A DNA stretch of 64,000 nucleotides, from assembly GCA_004026145.2 (NCBI GenBank), contig CP034979.1, positions 5,870,701 to 5,934,700 of the forward strand, given 5' to 3'. How positions within the stretch are numbered: the first letter of the stretch is position 1; each line of letters opens with the position of its first letter. The translations under genes and the position numbers were made by a program. The DNA is from Takifugu bimaculatus (taxonomy: Eukaryota > Chordata > Actinopteri > Tetraodontiformes > Tetraodontidae). Positions 45,017-59,211 of this stretch are shown here, one piece after another. The notes under the pieces are model-generated. The model saw only the letters and a program-made list of their open reading frames with translations. It searched no databases and was not told where the DNA came from.

Positions 45017-47412
45017 CTAGGGGTCGAGGCAGGCGCGTCTCCTGTTGGCCAGGAGGTCTCTGTAAAGGGAGGAGTTGAGGAAACGGGGGAAGGAGTCACG
45101 GTGCATCAGGGTGTAAATCTGGAACTGGGCCTCCTCGTACATCAGGTTGCTGGGCTCGGCCAGGGTCTGGTTTATTCCTTCTCTGACCCGCGAGTCCAGG
45201 CTCACCTGGGTCAGGAAAGAAACACAGATATGACTGAGTTAAGCCTTAAAACAATCGAAAGCAACCTGGAAGGGACAAAACATTTTGTGGCCTCTTGCTG
45301 GAGCAGCAGCAGTGAGTGCTGAATATACCGTAACTAACCTGTAAATGTTAACGTGTTAAATGTTAATGTGTCGTTTCCAGTAGGGTCTTTGAGCTTTTGA
45401 GAGATTTTATTTTTTATTTTAACAGTATTTTTGTGGTCACAATACTATACAGATGTTACAGGTGTAGGATGGTCACATGTCAGAGTCAAGCTACTCTGCC
45501 AGACTGATCCAGAAGCGCAGATCCAATCTCCCAACTCTCCTGATGCTAAACGATGTGCAAGTAAAAATTTTTTTGAAGGTACCTCTTTGGGTGATAATAT
45601 GGACACATAGTCTTCGTATATGATCCTGGCTTTCTCATCCACCAAGGCGGAGTCGGTCTCTTTTTTCAGATCTTCGCAGGCCAACCAGAAGAGCAGGTTG
45701 TCCTCGCTGTATTCAGAGCGCAGGAACTCCCGGAACACCTCTCGGCCCTCTATAGAGCGCAGCATCAGCTCAAAGCTCCTCGACCACGACAGCACCTCCT
45801 CCAGACTTGGGCGTCTAAGAGGTCGAGAGGCGAGATAATGTAAAAGTGTCGAAGACACACAGACGCACACACATAAAATCGGACTTACTGTTCTTCTGCC
45901 GCCTCAATGCTGTCCATCTTGGTGCAGGTCTGCCGTTCACTGCGCTCCATCCTGTCCTCATTCCTGGATCAACCGTCACAAAAGCCTGAATTCAGTGCCC
46001 ATTTTATTGACATTTGATTTACAGCAAAGACTCAAAATCTATTAACATGGATTTTTTTTCCAAGACCAGCATTAAAACTAAAATATTAAGAGGAATAATC
46101 ATTTATTACACAATAAGAGCACATTAGTTACAGGCAGGAGCTGTAAATAAATCACTGACGCCACAACCATCGCTAGCAAGTTTAGCTAATATTTAGATAT
46201 ATGGCTTGATTATGTTGAACATTAACAGCTCCAATATGGACCTATTGAGAAAAACTGCCCTAGACAGGCAGGAAGAACCGCTGCACAGCAATAATAATGT
46301 GAAGAGAACTGAGCATCTTCATATTTTAACTACAACTCATTAACACACAACCACATTAACTATGGTCCCTGTAAACTCTAAGAATGTACATTCAAAGCTG
46401 GTGAACAATAAAGCTTTAGTAAACACTGTGGAGGACACACACAGGCTGGCCTCTCCACACACACTCGACACTCTATTTCTGTCCCACCGTGGAGGATCTT
46501 TCCTTCCTCTTACACTCTCGTCAAAGTCTCCATTGTGTAGCAGTAATGGGATAAGCCAGCAGAAGAGCCCCCGGCTTGCTCACAATACGGAAAAATAGAA
46601 GGGCTTGTCTCCACAGCTGTTTCGCATGTGATGTGCACCGAAATAGAACGCACCCCGTCCTGATAAAGGCTCTGTGATCGAGGATGAGAAACCTACCAAA
46701 GCGGTCATGGAGCTCAAGTCCACACCGACAGTGTAGAAAACCCACAAACAGCCACGAACACGCGACTCCAGACGTGTCCTGGAGCTCAGGGCCCTGAAAA
46801 CTGATGACTCTTCGTCCACAAGCTGCTGCCACTCCACATGAAGTGGTGTGAAAGAAGCGGCGCATTCTGCGCTCGCTGCCCAAAACAATGTTTCATTCAG
46901 CACGCTCTCCTGGCAAGAGAGCAGCCATGACCAGGCAATTAAAGGAGCCACACAGCTCGTGCAGCCTGCTGCCTTGCTCAGGGGCTACTTCAAATATTGG
47001 GCGTTTTGCTTTTGAAATCATGTGATTTTTTTTCTCCTCAATGGGCAGAAACTGGGGCTGAAGATGTTTTATCATACAAGCAGCTGGCCAATGACTGCTT
47101 AGCAATAGATTAAATATGGTGGGAATCGGTAAGAAATCCATTTTAGCAGCAAACCTAGCAAAAAAACAGACTGTGAACAGCGTTTTCCTAAACCCAGTGA
47201 TGGAGAAACAACTTTTTAAACACTGGAATATGAAGAGCTGAGCAGATTTGAGCTCCTGGTGCACAGCAGACTCAGCATAACATACAGAGTTTATTTTGTC
47301 TTTACCAGAGACACTTGCAGCAGCCACACCAGCAGAGACAGCAAGTGTTGGGCCGAGGCTGTCCAGGGGCCTGGGGGGGGGGCTCGATGTGTGCCGCCTG
47401 CCTTTTTCTCAT
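45017..47412 (-). CDS. rgs17: Regulator of G-protein signalling 17 (RZ subfamily)
   Basis: GTPase-activating protein for Gi/Gz-class alpha subunits; RGS17 is known to restrain opioid receptor signalling. Four coding exons: 47412-47306, 45963-45889, 45814-45583, 45205-45017; phases all agree, 200 residues. The N-terminus MRKRQAAHIEPPPQAPGQ is followed by the RZ-type cysteine string (CCLCWCGCCKC), a palmitoylation site. The RGS box covers exons 3-4 (REFLRSEYSEDNLLFWLACE, IYEDYVSILSPKEVSLDSRV, IYTLMHRDSFPRFLNS). LLFWLACEDLKKE and MYEEAQ favour RGS17 over RGS19/RGS20, as does the opioid receptor downstream. The cysteine string is shorter than in human and the linker lacks the SCLTV segment. The C-terminal tail (RRRACLDP) is unlike human RGS17. 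Confidence 0.9.
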
Positions 47413-47436
47413 CTCCACTCCGCTCACACTCCAGGG

Positions 47437-50400
47437 CTGCGTGACGAGCACATGCAGAGAACAGAAAAGAATTAAACAGTCTTCAAGTAGGCAGCAGGTT
47501 TCAAAATGAGACAACTCCAGCAGGACTCCAAAAGGATTCCCTCTTTCTCTTAGGAACAAAGCCAAATTTTTAATTTGCAACAAAGACGCAACATATATAT
47601 TTATCCAACTGGTAGACAGGAACATTTGCCCATTTTAAAAATAGCTTTCGTGTTTTTAGATCTCTCTGATCCACCTTCATCAGATTCTCCATCACACTCG
47701 CTGCCTCTAAACACCTTTGACAGATGTGTCTTTGTTTAAAGATCTTAGCTGTGCGAAGTGAGGCTTTTGCATATCGTCCACCACCAGGTGTCACCGTTTC
47801 CACTGCAGCTCCAGTGAAACTAGTGCTGCGCTTACAAGCACCAGAAATCCTGAAATGGCTGGAAGACGAAAAATATCAGAAATAAGACTTGGATTCAGCT
47901 TTTGAGTTGGCACCAGACCTGCACCAGACCTCTGACAAGCCTTAAAACAAATACTCTATATTTGCGCCCAGGTGTGCACGTTGAGGTGTGGCTGGACGAC
48001 CTGTTTACATTTGGCGGCGCTGCGCCAGAAGAAAGCGATCACTGACCAAACAAACACCGAAAGTCTAAAGCTTTTGTTTCTTCTGTAACTGAAGGCAGCA
48101 AAATCAACTTCACACTGCAAACACAAGAAATCTCGACATGATGGACCTTTAATACGTAGATTAACATGACCCACCTCTTCCTACGTATAGAACTAATCAG
48201 TCAGACTAAGGGTGGTAAACTTTTTTATTCTCTGTGCCAGTTTTGAATATCTTCCTTCCTGCATTCTAGTTCATGTAAAATTTTGTTTACAACCCTCAGG
48301 GCCGGAGTCACGCTTACCATTAATTAATGAGTTCCTAAAAACAGGTCAGATGGAGCAGCCATGGCATGAGGTAATTGGTTGCTGGACGTTCGAAGGCTGG
48401 TCGACTGTCTCTCTCTTCGACACTGGGGATGGAAGGCAGAGCGAGGAACTTCTTTTCACCACGAGGAGGAGAGATCGACGGTCTCACCATCCCTGGGCGG
48501 CGAGCACCAAAAAAGGGACACAAAAACCTACTGTGAAAGTCTGCTATTTCCCTACTTCACACTCCTGGGATCCAGAAAAAAGGGTCATTTATGGGCTCAG
48601 GTGTGCAGGGAGCAGGTTAAAGTACGGCATCTGAAAGACAAAAGGAGGCTTTTTACAACCAGGATGGCATCGGTTTGCCCACAAGAGCGTGGAAATATCA
48701 CACTTTCATCAACACAGATGCACATCGGCACATAAGAGCTGAAGCACAACCTGTGCAATGTTATGCGACGCAGCCAAGAACCATCTTGTTCAATCGTAGA
48801 AGAAGCTACCATGGAGTCACCCGCTAACCTGGAACTGGGCTGTCAATGACAGGCGTCACATCCTCGTCGCCCTGTTCCACATTTACAAATGGACTAAACA
48901 GCTCAGGGACCCATCATCCTTCATGTCAATCAGAGCCAGAGATTTTAGATTCTTCCAGGCTCGGCACAAAAACCTCGGATGTAGCTCACGTGTTAGCATG
49001 TGTCACAGTTAGCATTAAACCCTGTGAGCTGCTGGGTTTGCTGCTCAGTGATACATTGAATGCAGATCGGCAGCTAACTTGCGATATCTTGCTATAAAAT
49101 GTTAGATGTTGGATTACAGTTAAACACTTGTCACACCACCAACAGATGCTACCAAATCCGACACCCTGAGACGCACTGGGGCACACTGGGTCGCACGGGG
49201 CCACGTCCAGGAGGAAGGATCCAACTTAATGTGCGTGTCCTGCAAGCTTGAATTGTCATGAGGTCATGTTTGCACCCATTTTAAAGGGAGCTGAAAGGCT
49301 CACGCGCAACCATAAATCAAACAGCTGTTTGTTGAGTGGACGGATGGTTTGTTTGCAGCCTCTAAATCCAACTTTAGCCAATAAAAGCAAACTTGGTTTG
49401 ACAAAGTTTTAGATGATTTCAGGTAAATGTCCAGTAGAGTGCAACACTAAGTTTCATGGGTCAATCAGAGCTAACTCCGTGCTAAAAGGCTAACAGGTGG
49501 GGTCAAAGGTTAAACAATTTAGCACTCAAACTATCATGACACAATTCTTGATGCTGGTCATTAACGTTGCATTTATTTTTAACATATTACCAATGACATA
49601 TTGCCAATGAGCAGTAAAGAGTGCACTAGACGGCAGGAAGAAGAGCAGCAATTATCTCTGTAGAAACTCTTCTTGTTTTGTGTGAAATGCAGCACAAACG
49701 ACGACTAAGAGCCCACACTTAGCTACTATCATCATACATGACACGGGACGCTGTCTTAATTCCGCTCTGCTGTCAACCTCTCTGCCCTCGTGAGCAGCAT
49801 CTGTATCTGTTGAGAAACAAAAGTTTCTCTTGTACGTCTATCGTCTCCAGACTGACTTTACGTAGTTGTCTGCAACGAAAAGGCTGTCGTGGATGGAAAG
49901 GTGTAACTGGATGACAGGATTCCACTTTTATTTTAAAAAACAAAAAACAAAAAAACAATTATTGTTCTGGAGCTCAACAGTTTTGGTTTCTTCCTCCTTT
50001 AGTTCTGAGGTGATATCCAACATCAGGCAGCTGAAATAAGTTTGTCCTGCTGCTGTGTAGTGGACGCCACCTTCACATAGACGCTGCAGACGGAGCCGTT
50101 CCCACCGATTCCACACAACTGACGTGCTTTTTATGACCCTTTTTATTTTTAGAAATGAACTGATCGCTTTCTTCACCAGATGCCACTTTTACTCAAGTAT
50201 GTTGTGAGAATGATCTCACGGTAGGGAGGAGCCTATGGCAGCCTGGAGACATCATAGAGGAAATAATTGATTTGACGAATGTCCTTTTTAACATCGTCAT
50301 CATGATATAATTATTACAATTTTAAATGGATTTATCGTGCTCAAACAGATGGCACTTTTTTTACATGAATACCTACAAATGGAAACCTGTTGACTAGCTG

Positions 50401-51687
50401 CAGTTAATCAGAGGACCAAATCTTCCACATCCTCATTTCTTCACACTCTGTGTGTGTAAGAGGCTTTTATTCTCACCCAGTAAAGGTTAGACTGCTAATA
50501 AGGAAAGATCCCAGTTCTCCGACAGGTTCCCAGTAAGTTTTTGGAAATGTGAAGGCTGATGTCAAGCACTCCTTAAACCAGATCACTCTGGTTAGTGAAG
50601 TGACAGAAGGTTATGCAGCATCATTGATTTATTAGCACTTCTTTAATAAATGTGATATCATGCTACATTAGGCCACTTTGGAACATCTCCCTCAGCACCA
50701 GTTATCACCAGTTAGGCCACAGTTGTGAACTGACCTCTGCGACCGTTGTGACACTTCATCAAGAAATGGGGCGTCATTATCGCAACGTAAATATTAATGT
50801 GGAAAAAATTGCATTGGTGAAAGAAGTGCATTTTTAAATTGCACAAAGACATGAAAATTCTTCAAATGTTGTGAATGTTCATTTCATGAAATGTCAAAGG
50901 TCATCAACTATTATGGTTTACCGTGTTAAACCCGCGGAGTTCATGTAAATGTCAGGTGATGTGCTGCTGTGTACACCTGAGGAAGGTAAAGGTTCACTGT
51001 TATTCTTTAAATACTGAATATTGACACCATTCTGCGGGCAAAACAGCCGCCGCAGAGCAGCAGCTCTGGACGGTCGCTCCGAAGGGAGACCAGCAGCTGA
51101 GTGTGGAAATCAGGAAGTCTCTCAGGAAATCGAAGCAACGTTACCTGAGCTGCTCTGACTCACACACGCACACGCACACACCCATGGGAAACCCGCAGCC
51201 TGGGACGTGCACACGAAGCTTCATTCCCAATGCATGCGAGCAAAGGACACAAACGTCAAATAAATGTGCCCGAGCCACCTTCAAAAGTTCATTAATGGCT
51301 GCAGCACTGAAGCTGTAGGATGGAGGCTGCTCGGACCTGGAGCATTAGCTCTGCCGGCTAAGCTGTGCTGCGCTGCCTGTTCTCTCCTGCAGCTGTGCGA
51401 ACCAACCGAGCCCAACCGCTGCAGGTCCCCCGACCCGGGCAGAGCAGTTCCCCTCCCAGCTCACACTTCGCACAGTAATAGAGGAAGTGAAACGCACCAC
51501 CGAGACCCTGACAGCGAGCTATATTAACGGAAATCAAACAGCGCCCTCACTGCAGCGCTAACTGTAGCAGACAACTAAAAAAATCCGCTATCGGCAGCGA
51601 GCGGAGCAGCTGAGCCGCAGCTAGCCCCGTGCTAACGGCGGCTAACGAGCCCGTCAGCAGTCTTTCCCCCAATAATTCGCCTCTTAC
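47437..51687 (-). other. rgs17: 5' untranslated intron of rgs17
   Basis: Spans from the donor after the probable non-coding exon (GTAAGAGG on the minus strand, 51687-51680) to a CACGCAG acceptor 24 bases before the start codon. No gene is supported inside; the frames at 48212-48735 and others are unrecognised. Confidence 0.5.
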
Positions 51688-51850
51688 CCCGGTGTGCCGG
51701 GCTGTCAGTGTCCTCCGGAGACAAGGGGGGAGCTGGGCTGACCCGATCCGTCCTTAACGACATGGTAAACGGGAATCTCGCGGTGTAATGTCCATGGCCG
51801 CTGTTTTTCTGCCATCCGCCCCACTTCAGCACCGAACGCCGCCGAGCCCC
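51688..51850 (-). promoter_or_regulatory. rgs17: Probable rgs17 first exon and CpG-rich promoter
   Basis: A strong donor (CACCGGG|GTAAGAGG, minus strand) ends a CpG-rich exon; CpG density is high from about 51350 to 51950. The 5' boundary of the exon is a guess. The exon contains an upstream ATG (51763-51761) that opens 25 codons and would read into the next exon in a frame different from RGS17. Confidence 0.5.
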
Positions 51851-53269
51851 TGGATGCACTGCGCAGGCGCGCTGTCGCCGCCGCCGACGCCGCCGCTCTG
51901 TGGCTGCAGCCAGAGAGAAGATGCAACGCGGAGCTTCAACATTGAGCCTGGAACACGTTCACACGCACGTGCGCGCGACACCTCTGCTGCACAAAACACT
52001 GACCTTTGTGGGACCTAATAAACTGCTCTTCAGATACTTCAAAGATTGTAAATCTTCTAAATTCAATCTCAATTTTTTAGAATGAAAGTAATTGTCCTAC
52101 TTTGGTCCCACATTACCCGTGTACTGTGTGTACAGTGTTTGTCTGAGCTGGTTTAAATTATCTTTATTCTGATGTCACACGGCAACACTGTAGAAAAACC
52201 GGAACAAAGGTCTTTTAAACATTTTTTTAAATTCATTTCACCGAAATGGAATTGAATGGAAGTCAACAGCATCTTAATGTGATGCTACACTATATTGTTC
52301 TACACAGGGGGGCACCAAAACTCTGCTGTCTCCTCTTTCTCTCTCTCTCTGCCTCATTCTCTCTCACACACGCAAATATAAGCGCGTAGAATTGATGCAT
52401 TAATCTATTCATTTTCCCTCTGTTCTAAATTTCTTTTGTACATTATTTACCCGGAAGTGGCGCTCCTAATTTTAATGAGGCTATTTTACCACGTGATCGT
52501 TTTGCTAATTGGGCCATTCATTAGAAGACATGTCAGCCAGTCTGTGGGGGGACAAGATTAAAAGTGTGTTGTACATAGTCTTGATATCAGTTTGGATTAT
52601 GTGATAAATATTTTAAAAAGCAGAAAAATGTCTGAATAAGAGACAGTGGCTCCAAAAGGAAACCGATGAAGGGTTAAAACAAAGACGAAGCAAGTAAGTG
52701 GGTCTTGACAAATTGAAATGGAAAACCATCAAAATTGAAATTTGATTGACCTCTGTTTGGATGAGTCACAAGTACTTAAATTCTAAAAAGGTCAAAAACT
52801 GTAAAAGCGCCACTGTGCCTCGTTATCTCAAACAAACAAGAGTGAGAAGGAAGTTTTCCTTCTTATTTATCAGGCTGGATCCTCAACAAAGCTCCATTAC
52901 AGTCGTTTCAGGCAGTCTTCCCTTTGCTAACTGGACTCAAAAGGTTGATTCTAACATAAAAAATTAACTGGGCATCAGCCAGATTCCCATCCTTCTGCTT
53001 CTGGAAACAGTCCACAGAGATAAATTTATGTCTTGGCGATGGGACTGAATGTTTGCTCCAAAACTGCCCCATATATGAGCTGATATTTTGCATGCAAATA
53101 TAAATGAGCTGGTGAATTCAGCCAAGCATCTCCTGACTGACCAAGTGAATGATATGAAGCAAAGGTCTTCAGAGTTAAGGAAGCTGAATAATTTAAGATG
53201 CCAGAGAAACCTGAGAGTATACAGGTGATAGAAGTTAGCATGTAAAAGGAGGTGTAAAGTTTAAACCCG

Positions 53270-53640
53270 TTAGGGTTCCAGAGAAGAAAGACCCACATGC
53301 AGGCAAAGCAGTAAAGCTCAAATATTTAATGGCGTTAGCAAGTCTTCAACAACATCCAGTGGCAAAAAACAAGATGTAACAGAAAAACACAAGAGTGCAG
53401 ACAAATCCTTCCGATTATAATTTACAAAAACAGAACTCAAAAATCCCAAAGGTTGTATGCTTACAAAGGCCCTGGTGAAGCAGATGATCCTTACAGGCAA
53501 CGTAATGGCACAGGCAGACTAGCTTAAATACCTAACTAATCAAAACAGAACAAACATCAGGCACTTCAATAAAATGGAGAGAAACATAGCAAAGACAGGA
53601 AGTAGATGGGTGGAGTTCAAACGTAAACCAAATCACTTCC
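53270..53640. repeat. Probable degenerate dispersed repeat
   Basis: Begins with a motif (gttccagagaagaaagaccc, then acatgcaggcaaagc and aatatttaatgg) and continues with the amino-acid-free, A-rich wording and the closing tagcttaaatacctaactaatc typical of a common teleost dispersed repeat. Recognised from general familiarity only; no second copy is present in the window to compare. Confidence 0.3.
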
Positions 53641-55638
53641 TATTTAATGCAAAATTACAGATCATTAACAAAACCAGTACCAACCACTGGTCTGAATACT
53701 CTTATTCTCTCAAATGATAAATGGAGTGATAGTTGAAACTGGATTCAAGGCTGGACTGAAGAAAAGTACAAAAGCTCGGCTCTTCCTGCACAAAAACCAG
53801 TGATTCCTGTGTTCATGACTGGAAATACACTGATGGGTTGGATCGTGTCACAGTTTCTGCAGAACTGAACTGGAAAGATGGGTTTTCAGCACGAGTGTCG
53901 CATTTCTGGAGGTTCCTCAATGCCTGAGTGGGTTTTGTGTCCCTCGGGGGACAAAAAAATCAAACCTCTGTCAGTTCATGAACTAAAAGGCCAAATCAAA
54001 ATGTCCATCGATTCATCTCATGCAGTAACTGACAGGACATTTTTATTTTAAAGCTACTGCAGATGTTTAAAGTCTCTTGTCATTAAATAAAGTATAGTTT
54101 TTGGACCTCAGGAACATTCTGTAAATGTCAGTGCATGATGGTAACAACTTGACCCTCTTCACCCACAATCCACCTCCTCCCTGTGGTTGCTAAACATGAC
54201 TCAGACTCCTGTTAGTTTCCATGGCTACGCTGCTGTCTGTCTCACAAAATGGAGCAGCTCAAATATTAATGAAAACAATTATTGCCCTGTTTACAGAGTG
54301 CCCGCCCTGAAACTATTTTGATGTGAACAGATTGCGGATTGGATCATTTCCTCCACGTCAAAATCGAATCAAAGAAACCATGGAATTAAGAAAATCTTTC
54401 ATACATTCTAACATACATTCAAATGTAGACACCAGACAGAGGCCAGCGTGCTTGGATTACAGCAAACCAGACAGCGATTTCACCATGGAGAGCAAACAGA
54501 GGCAAATACATTAAATTCCCCAACATCTGTCATCGCTTCTTATTATTGTCCTATAATATAATCAAGAGGTTTTCCTCTTAAACTGATCCATCCAGGCTGA
54601 GACACGTGCATCCTAGAAACAAACAGCTCTTCCAGAATGGGGCCAACTGACTTTTCTGCTCTTCTGAACAAGATGAAAGCACCTTCTCTAGTTTCCTAAC
54701 AAGCTATTAGTTTGGTGACACGAGTACCCTTCCTTGACCGTTAGCCTAGCCCCCACCTCTGTGAAAGCCATCACCACTCTCTAATTAAAAGCTTAATTAT
54801 ATGCAGCTTGGAAATGCTTTTGGAGAGTCCTGTCTGCCCACTCACAGTGGAGGGAGGGGTGCAGCAACGTGAAGCCTCATGTGGTGAAGCCTTTGACAGC
54901 TGCAGACAGACTCCTGTTCCTCTGGGAACTTAGGCTGAGAAGCAGTCGATATCTGCTGCGGCTTCCTTAATCCTCCCCCCAACAGCCACCGTAAAATCGG
55001 ACAAACTATTTCCCGAGTATAAGTTCTCCTGCAGAAGAACAATCACCAATGAGAAAACCTCAGTGGACCAAAACTTTTAAACTTTAGAACTGAACAAAGT
55101 GAAAAAGACAAACAAGTTGCAATGATGGATTCCTCCTTTCTCTTTTCTCTTTTACAGGTAATAAGACTTTGGAGGGAACGACAAGCTCAGGTCAGCAGTT
55201 TTTAGAGGAGGAAAGGCTTCAAGCCAAATGAGTCCAAATGCAGCAAATATCGGTGCAGCAATTTCTGAATCAGTATATTTAATTTAAAATCATTTCCCAT
55301 GATGATAAACTCAGGATTGCCTGGAAGAGGGACACTGTTGCGCCATTGCTCAGCAACGTTTAGCTCCATCAACACGATATTGAAGCTCAGTTGCTGCAGA
55401 CAACAGATGGAGATAACAGAGCATTGACTCACGTTTCTCCATTTCTCCTTCAGCATTTCAAATGCGTGCATGAAAAGACTTTTGACATTTAACATTCATG
55501 AAGCAGAAAGACAGAGTTTATCAAGCGCATCATTGTGCTTGTGCACACATCAAGTAAAATATCTCAGCATCTTTGGGGTTTATCAGGACGGCCTCTCTGA
55601 GCCCAAGTCTGTGGGTTGGATATGAAGTATGATGAACT

Positions 55639-55746
55639 CCATCCATCCATCCATCCATCCATCCATCCATCCATCCATCCATCCATCCATCCATCCATCC
55701 ATCCATCCATCCATCCATCCATCCATTCATCCATCCATCCATCCAT
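55639..55746. repeat. (CATC)n tetranucleotide microsatellite
   Basis: About 27 CATC units with one substitution near 55727. All reading frames are open through it, giving fictitious WMDG-type repeat proteins on the minus strand. Confidence 0.97.
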
Positions 55747-58700
55747 GGAACAGAAGAAAACAGAAATGTTATTTGTGAGCTTCCTTTAAATCATATTTAG
55801 GGTTCCATGTTCCATGCTGTTGATGTATGGCCCTGAAGTGTTTCCGGCTAAGATGCTGCAGGAACCCTGTTTATAAAAAAGCAAACACTTTTTTTGCCGC
55901 TGCTAATCATTTATTGCCGGGTGAGGGTGCTGGAAGGATCTACTTAGAGAGAAAGCCCAAACAGAACATGCTTCAGAGAGAAAAGAAACAGGTCCATGTC
56001 CTTTAATGTGCTTTATATTTCCTTTTGAACATGATGACTCAGACAAGATGCTTCGTTTAACTGCGTTTCTGGCTGAATTAAGACAGCAGCGAGAGAAAGT
56101 GCAGTCCCCTCTGTTTCCTGCTGCTTTAGCATGTTTTTTAAGTTGCGGAAACAAGAATGCCACTTATTATTTTGTCTTTTCTGTTTCAAACAGTGATTCT
56201 CTTATTTATCTCAGTTTCATTTAGACTCAAAATCATAGTTGAATCAGTGTTTATTTCCATTAGAGAAGCACATGATGCTCTCAGAGCACAGACGCACAGC
56301 TTCTATTCAAATAAGAAGCAATTTAAAAGGTAAAGGTTTAAATAAATCTTCAGCTTCAAAAAAATAGATAAATGGGACAACAGAGGGGGTGAATTAATGA
56401 ATGTATTCAGGCTGTGAAGCCATTTTAATGCTAGAAAATAGCAGTACCTTTTTTTTATGAACTGATGAGAGTGCTTAACGGCTCGCGCAAGGATTTAAAT
56501 GGTTTAATCAGAGCGGAGGGAACAATGACTTTAATTACGACTCAGACTGGAGTTTAGACCCTATAAAAATGTTAAGAACTTCACATCTTCTCCCAGTCTC
56601 CGCAGCATCAGCAAAACAATGCTGATAAAAAAAGAACGACAAGATTGAGAACAGGACAAAGTGAAGATGCTCCAAAAACAAACAGAACTTTACCTTCGGC
56701 CATGCCTGCAAAATTGACTGAGTAACAAACTAACAACAACAACAACATTAATGAAGCTTAGGTACATTGTTCTTTAATATGTCTTTATTTTTGTGGGTAG
56801 TCACAAAGCTGCTCAATCCTGGTCGGAGCGAAGAGCCACAATGACAGTCATTTTGTGTCTGGTTGCAGGCTGTAGCTGAAGAGCCCTGAATCATTCTGAG
56901 TGCACAACAGAGCAAATATTCTGTCATCTTTCAGCAGGACCACCGTGAGGGTGGATGGCTCCTCCATCAAAACAAAGACATTGGCATTTTCCCCTCTTTC
57001 GTGCTGCCTGATGTGAAGGAGATGCATGTTTCGGTGTTTGTGTCCTGCATGTCTTAATCACCATGCAGAGAGGAGGAAGATGCAGGCAGATGTTTTATTC
57101 ATGCAGGATTCATCAATCAGTAAACAAACCAAGGAAAATAGTGACACATCCCTCTTATATTCTTTGTACTGGTGGTGTACTTGTTTCTGCCCATGATGAT
57201 TAGTGATCTGGAGTGATCTGGCTACAGTGGAGCCGCTCCTAACAACATGTGGGTGTGTACTGATGCCTGTCGAAGGGTTAATACATACACCTATGCATCT
57301 CATCTCGTTAGCAAGCAGTCTAATGAAATGGACTCGCGTGGCGCGGCTTCCTTCACAAATGAAGCAGTGACACAGTTGACTGGCTGCTGCAAAGAGGCTC
57401 ATCCTTTTCTTCTCCATCAGCTCATCATTTACCTAAAGGTTATTTCATTCCAGCCACTCAGCGTGCTTTTACACAATGATCTCAACAACTTTCATCAAAT
57501 AACACTCTAACTCAGAATGGAATAAATGAATGAAAATAGGTGATACAGAATAAACCTGCCAGTTCAACCACACACAACAGTTAAAAACAGCCTTAACCAA
57601 GTGAAAACATTCTGCTCCGCCTGAAATACTCCAGTTTTTCTCATGGTGAGAAGGTCTGAGAGTGTAAATAGAAAGGATCTGAGCTTTCTCACAGCATCTC
57701 CATCAGCATCAGTCTGTGAGGCTCACGTGTGCCCGGCGGCATGTGTGTTTGGACGCTTCTGATGACAACATGAAACTGGATTACGCAAGCAGTAATGAAA
57801 TGATGAGTTCACTGGTAAGTTGCTGATAATTTGTGTCCTTCCTGTTGTACATGCTTCAAATCTGGACAGTGCAATTAGTGTGTGTGGGGCCTTCATTTTG
57901 CAGTTCCTGTGACAGTTAAGCGTTCAAAAACAACCATCCTGAATGAAAGGTGAGGTCATAAAATGAAAAGCTAAGAATAAAAACCTGAAAAAGGTTTTTT
58001 TTTCCCTTAATTGTAGTGAAATAATCTGAGGTATTGAACCTCTTCCTGGTGTTACAGTATGGAGGCATGTTTGTGCAGGCCTCCTCTCTCCTACCCTTCA
58101 ATACCTTCCTTAAACGATAAGAGATGCAGAGCCTAAGTCAACCATACAGAGAAGCTGTGTCGGCATGGTTACAGAGGAGGAGGGCAGAATACAGGATGGA
58201 GGGATGGTTGGAGCAAACAAGTTATGTCCTGCTGTCTTTGTTGGGTTGGATCACCTCTTTTATTTACACTCAAACACATGTGCTGTTCTGAAAATTTTAA
58301 CACACGCACACCAGGTTTTGACTTATTAAAGAGCGCTCTGCTGATTCTAGGCTCCCCCGGGTCTGTCTGGGAGAATCTGGCCAGTCTGGTTTGCTTCCAC
58401 AGTTATTAAGAGATGAAATGTGTGCTTTTACGAATGGCGTCTGTGGCACATCGGTGCACAGGTTTGTACAGTGGCATCATAAGAAAGCGGAGGGAACCGA
58501 TGGCGGTACTGGTGTGTGTCCTGTGTTGGAAGGGTGAGCTGTCCAGTGTTCCTACCTCTCTCCCAGTGACTGCTGGGACTTCAGCACCTCCAAGACCTTG
58601 ATTCAGTTGCCAGTAAACAGATATATGGATGGAATATATTTTGTTGGACACATCAAAGTTGACTCATCCCTCTTTTTAATTAATGAGAAGACAACACCTT

Positions 58701-59211
58701 AATGTTCACCTGATAAGACTGTTGGTATCGTTTATATCCCATAAACCAATTAATAAAAAACAGGTTTTAAATCCCAGGAAGAAGTTAATTCAATTCCTAC
58801 AATAGAACAGATGTTAGCCCAGAGGCAGAGAGAATTCTTGTCAATCCTTACCCTCAATCATTTGTGTCCCTCAAGGCCAAGTGAGCATCTGAGAGAATGA
58901 AAAACATTAAAATAAAGAAATAAATGCTGAATTCTTTGGAAACATAGCAGACCCTTTCGAATCACTGGGGTCCTGTTTTCATGCTGGTTTCCTGCCATTG
59001 CTGGCACGTAATGCCAACAAAATAAACCTGCGCACATCCACATTTTCCCCAAAACCCCAAATCTTTCCTGCCATTGGCTTTAAGACAGAAAATCTAAACA
59101 CAGAATCAAATTCCATACATTTATCACAGAATCCTGGGGGTCGGGGGCATTACAGGAGACAGCAGTTCCCCGTAGGAGCACTTTAATGAGGCAATAGCTC
59201 GCAAGTGATGT

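Noticed and set aside
46521..47327. Minus-strand frames of 120-144 codons within the rgs17 intron
   Set aside because: Located between validated rgs17 exons, mutually overlapping, no recognisable domain.
55530..55746. Apparent WMDG-repeat protein on the minus strand
   Set aside because: Tetranucleotide microsatellite; every frame is open through it.
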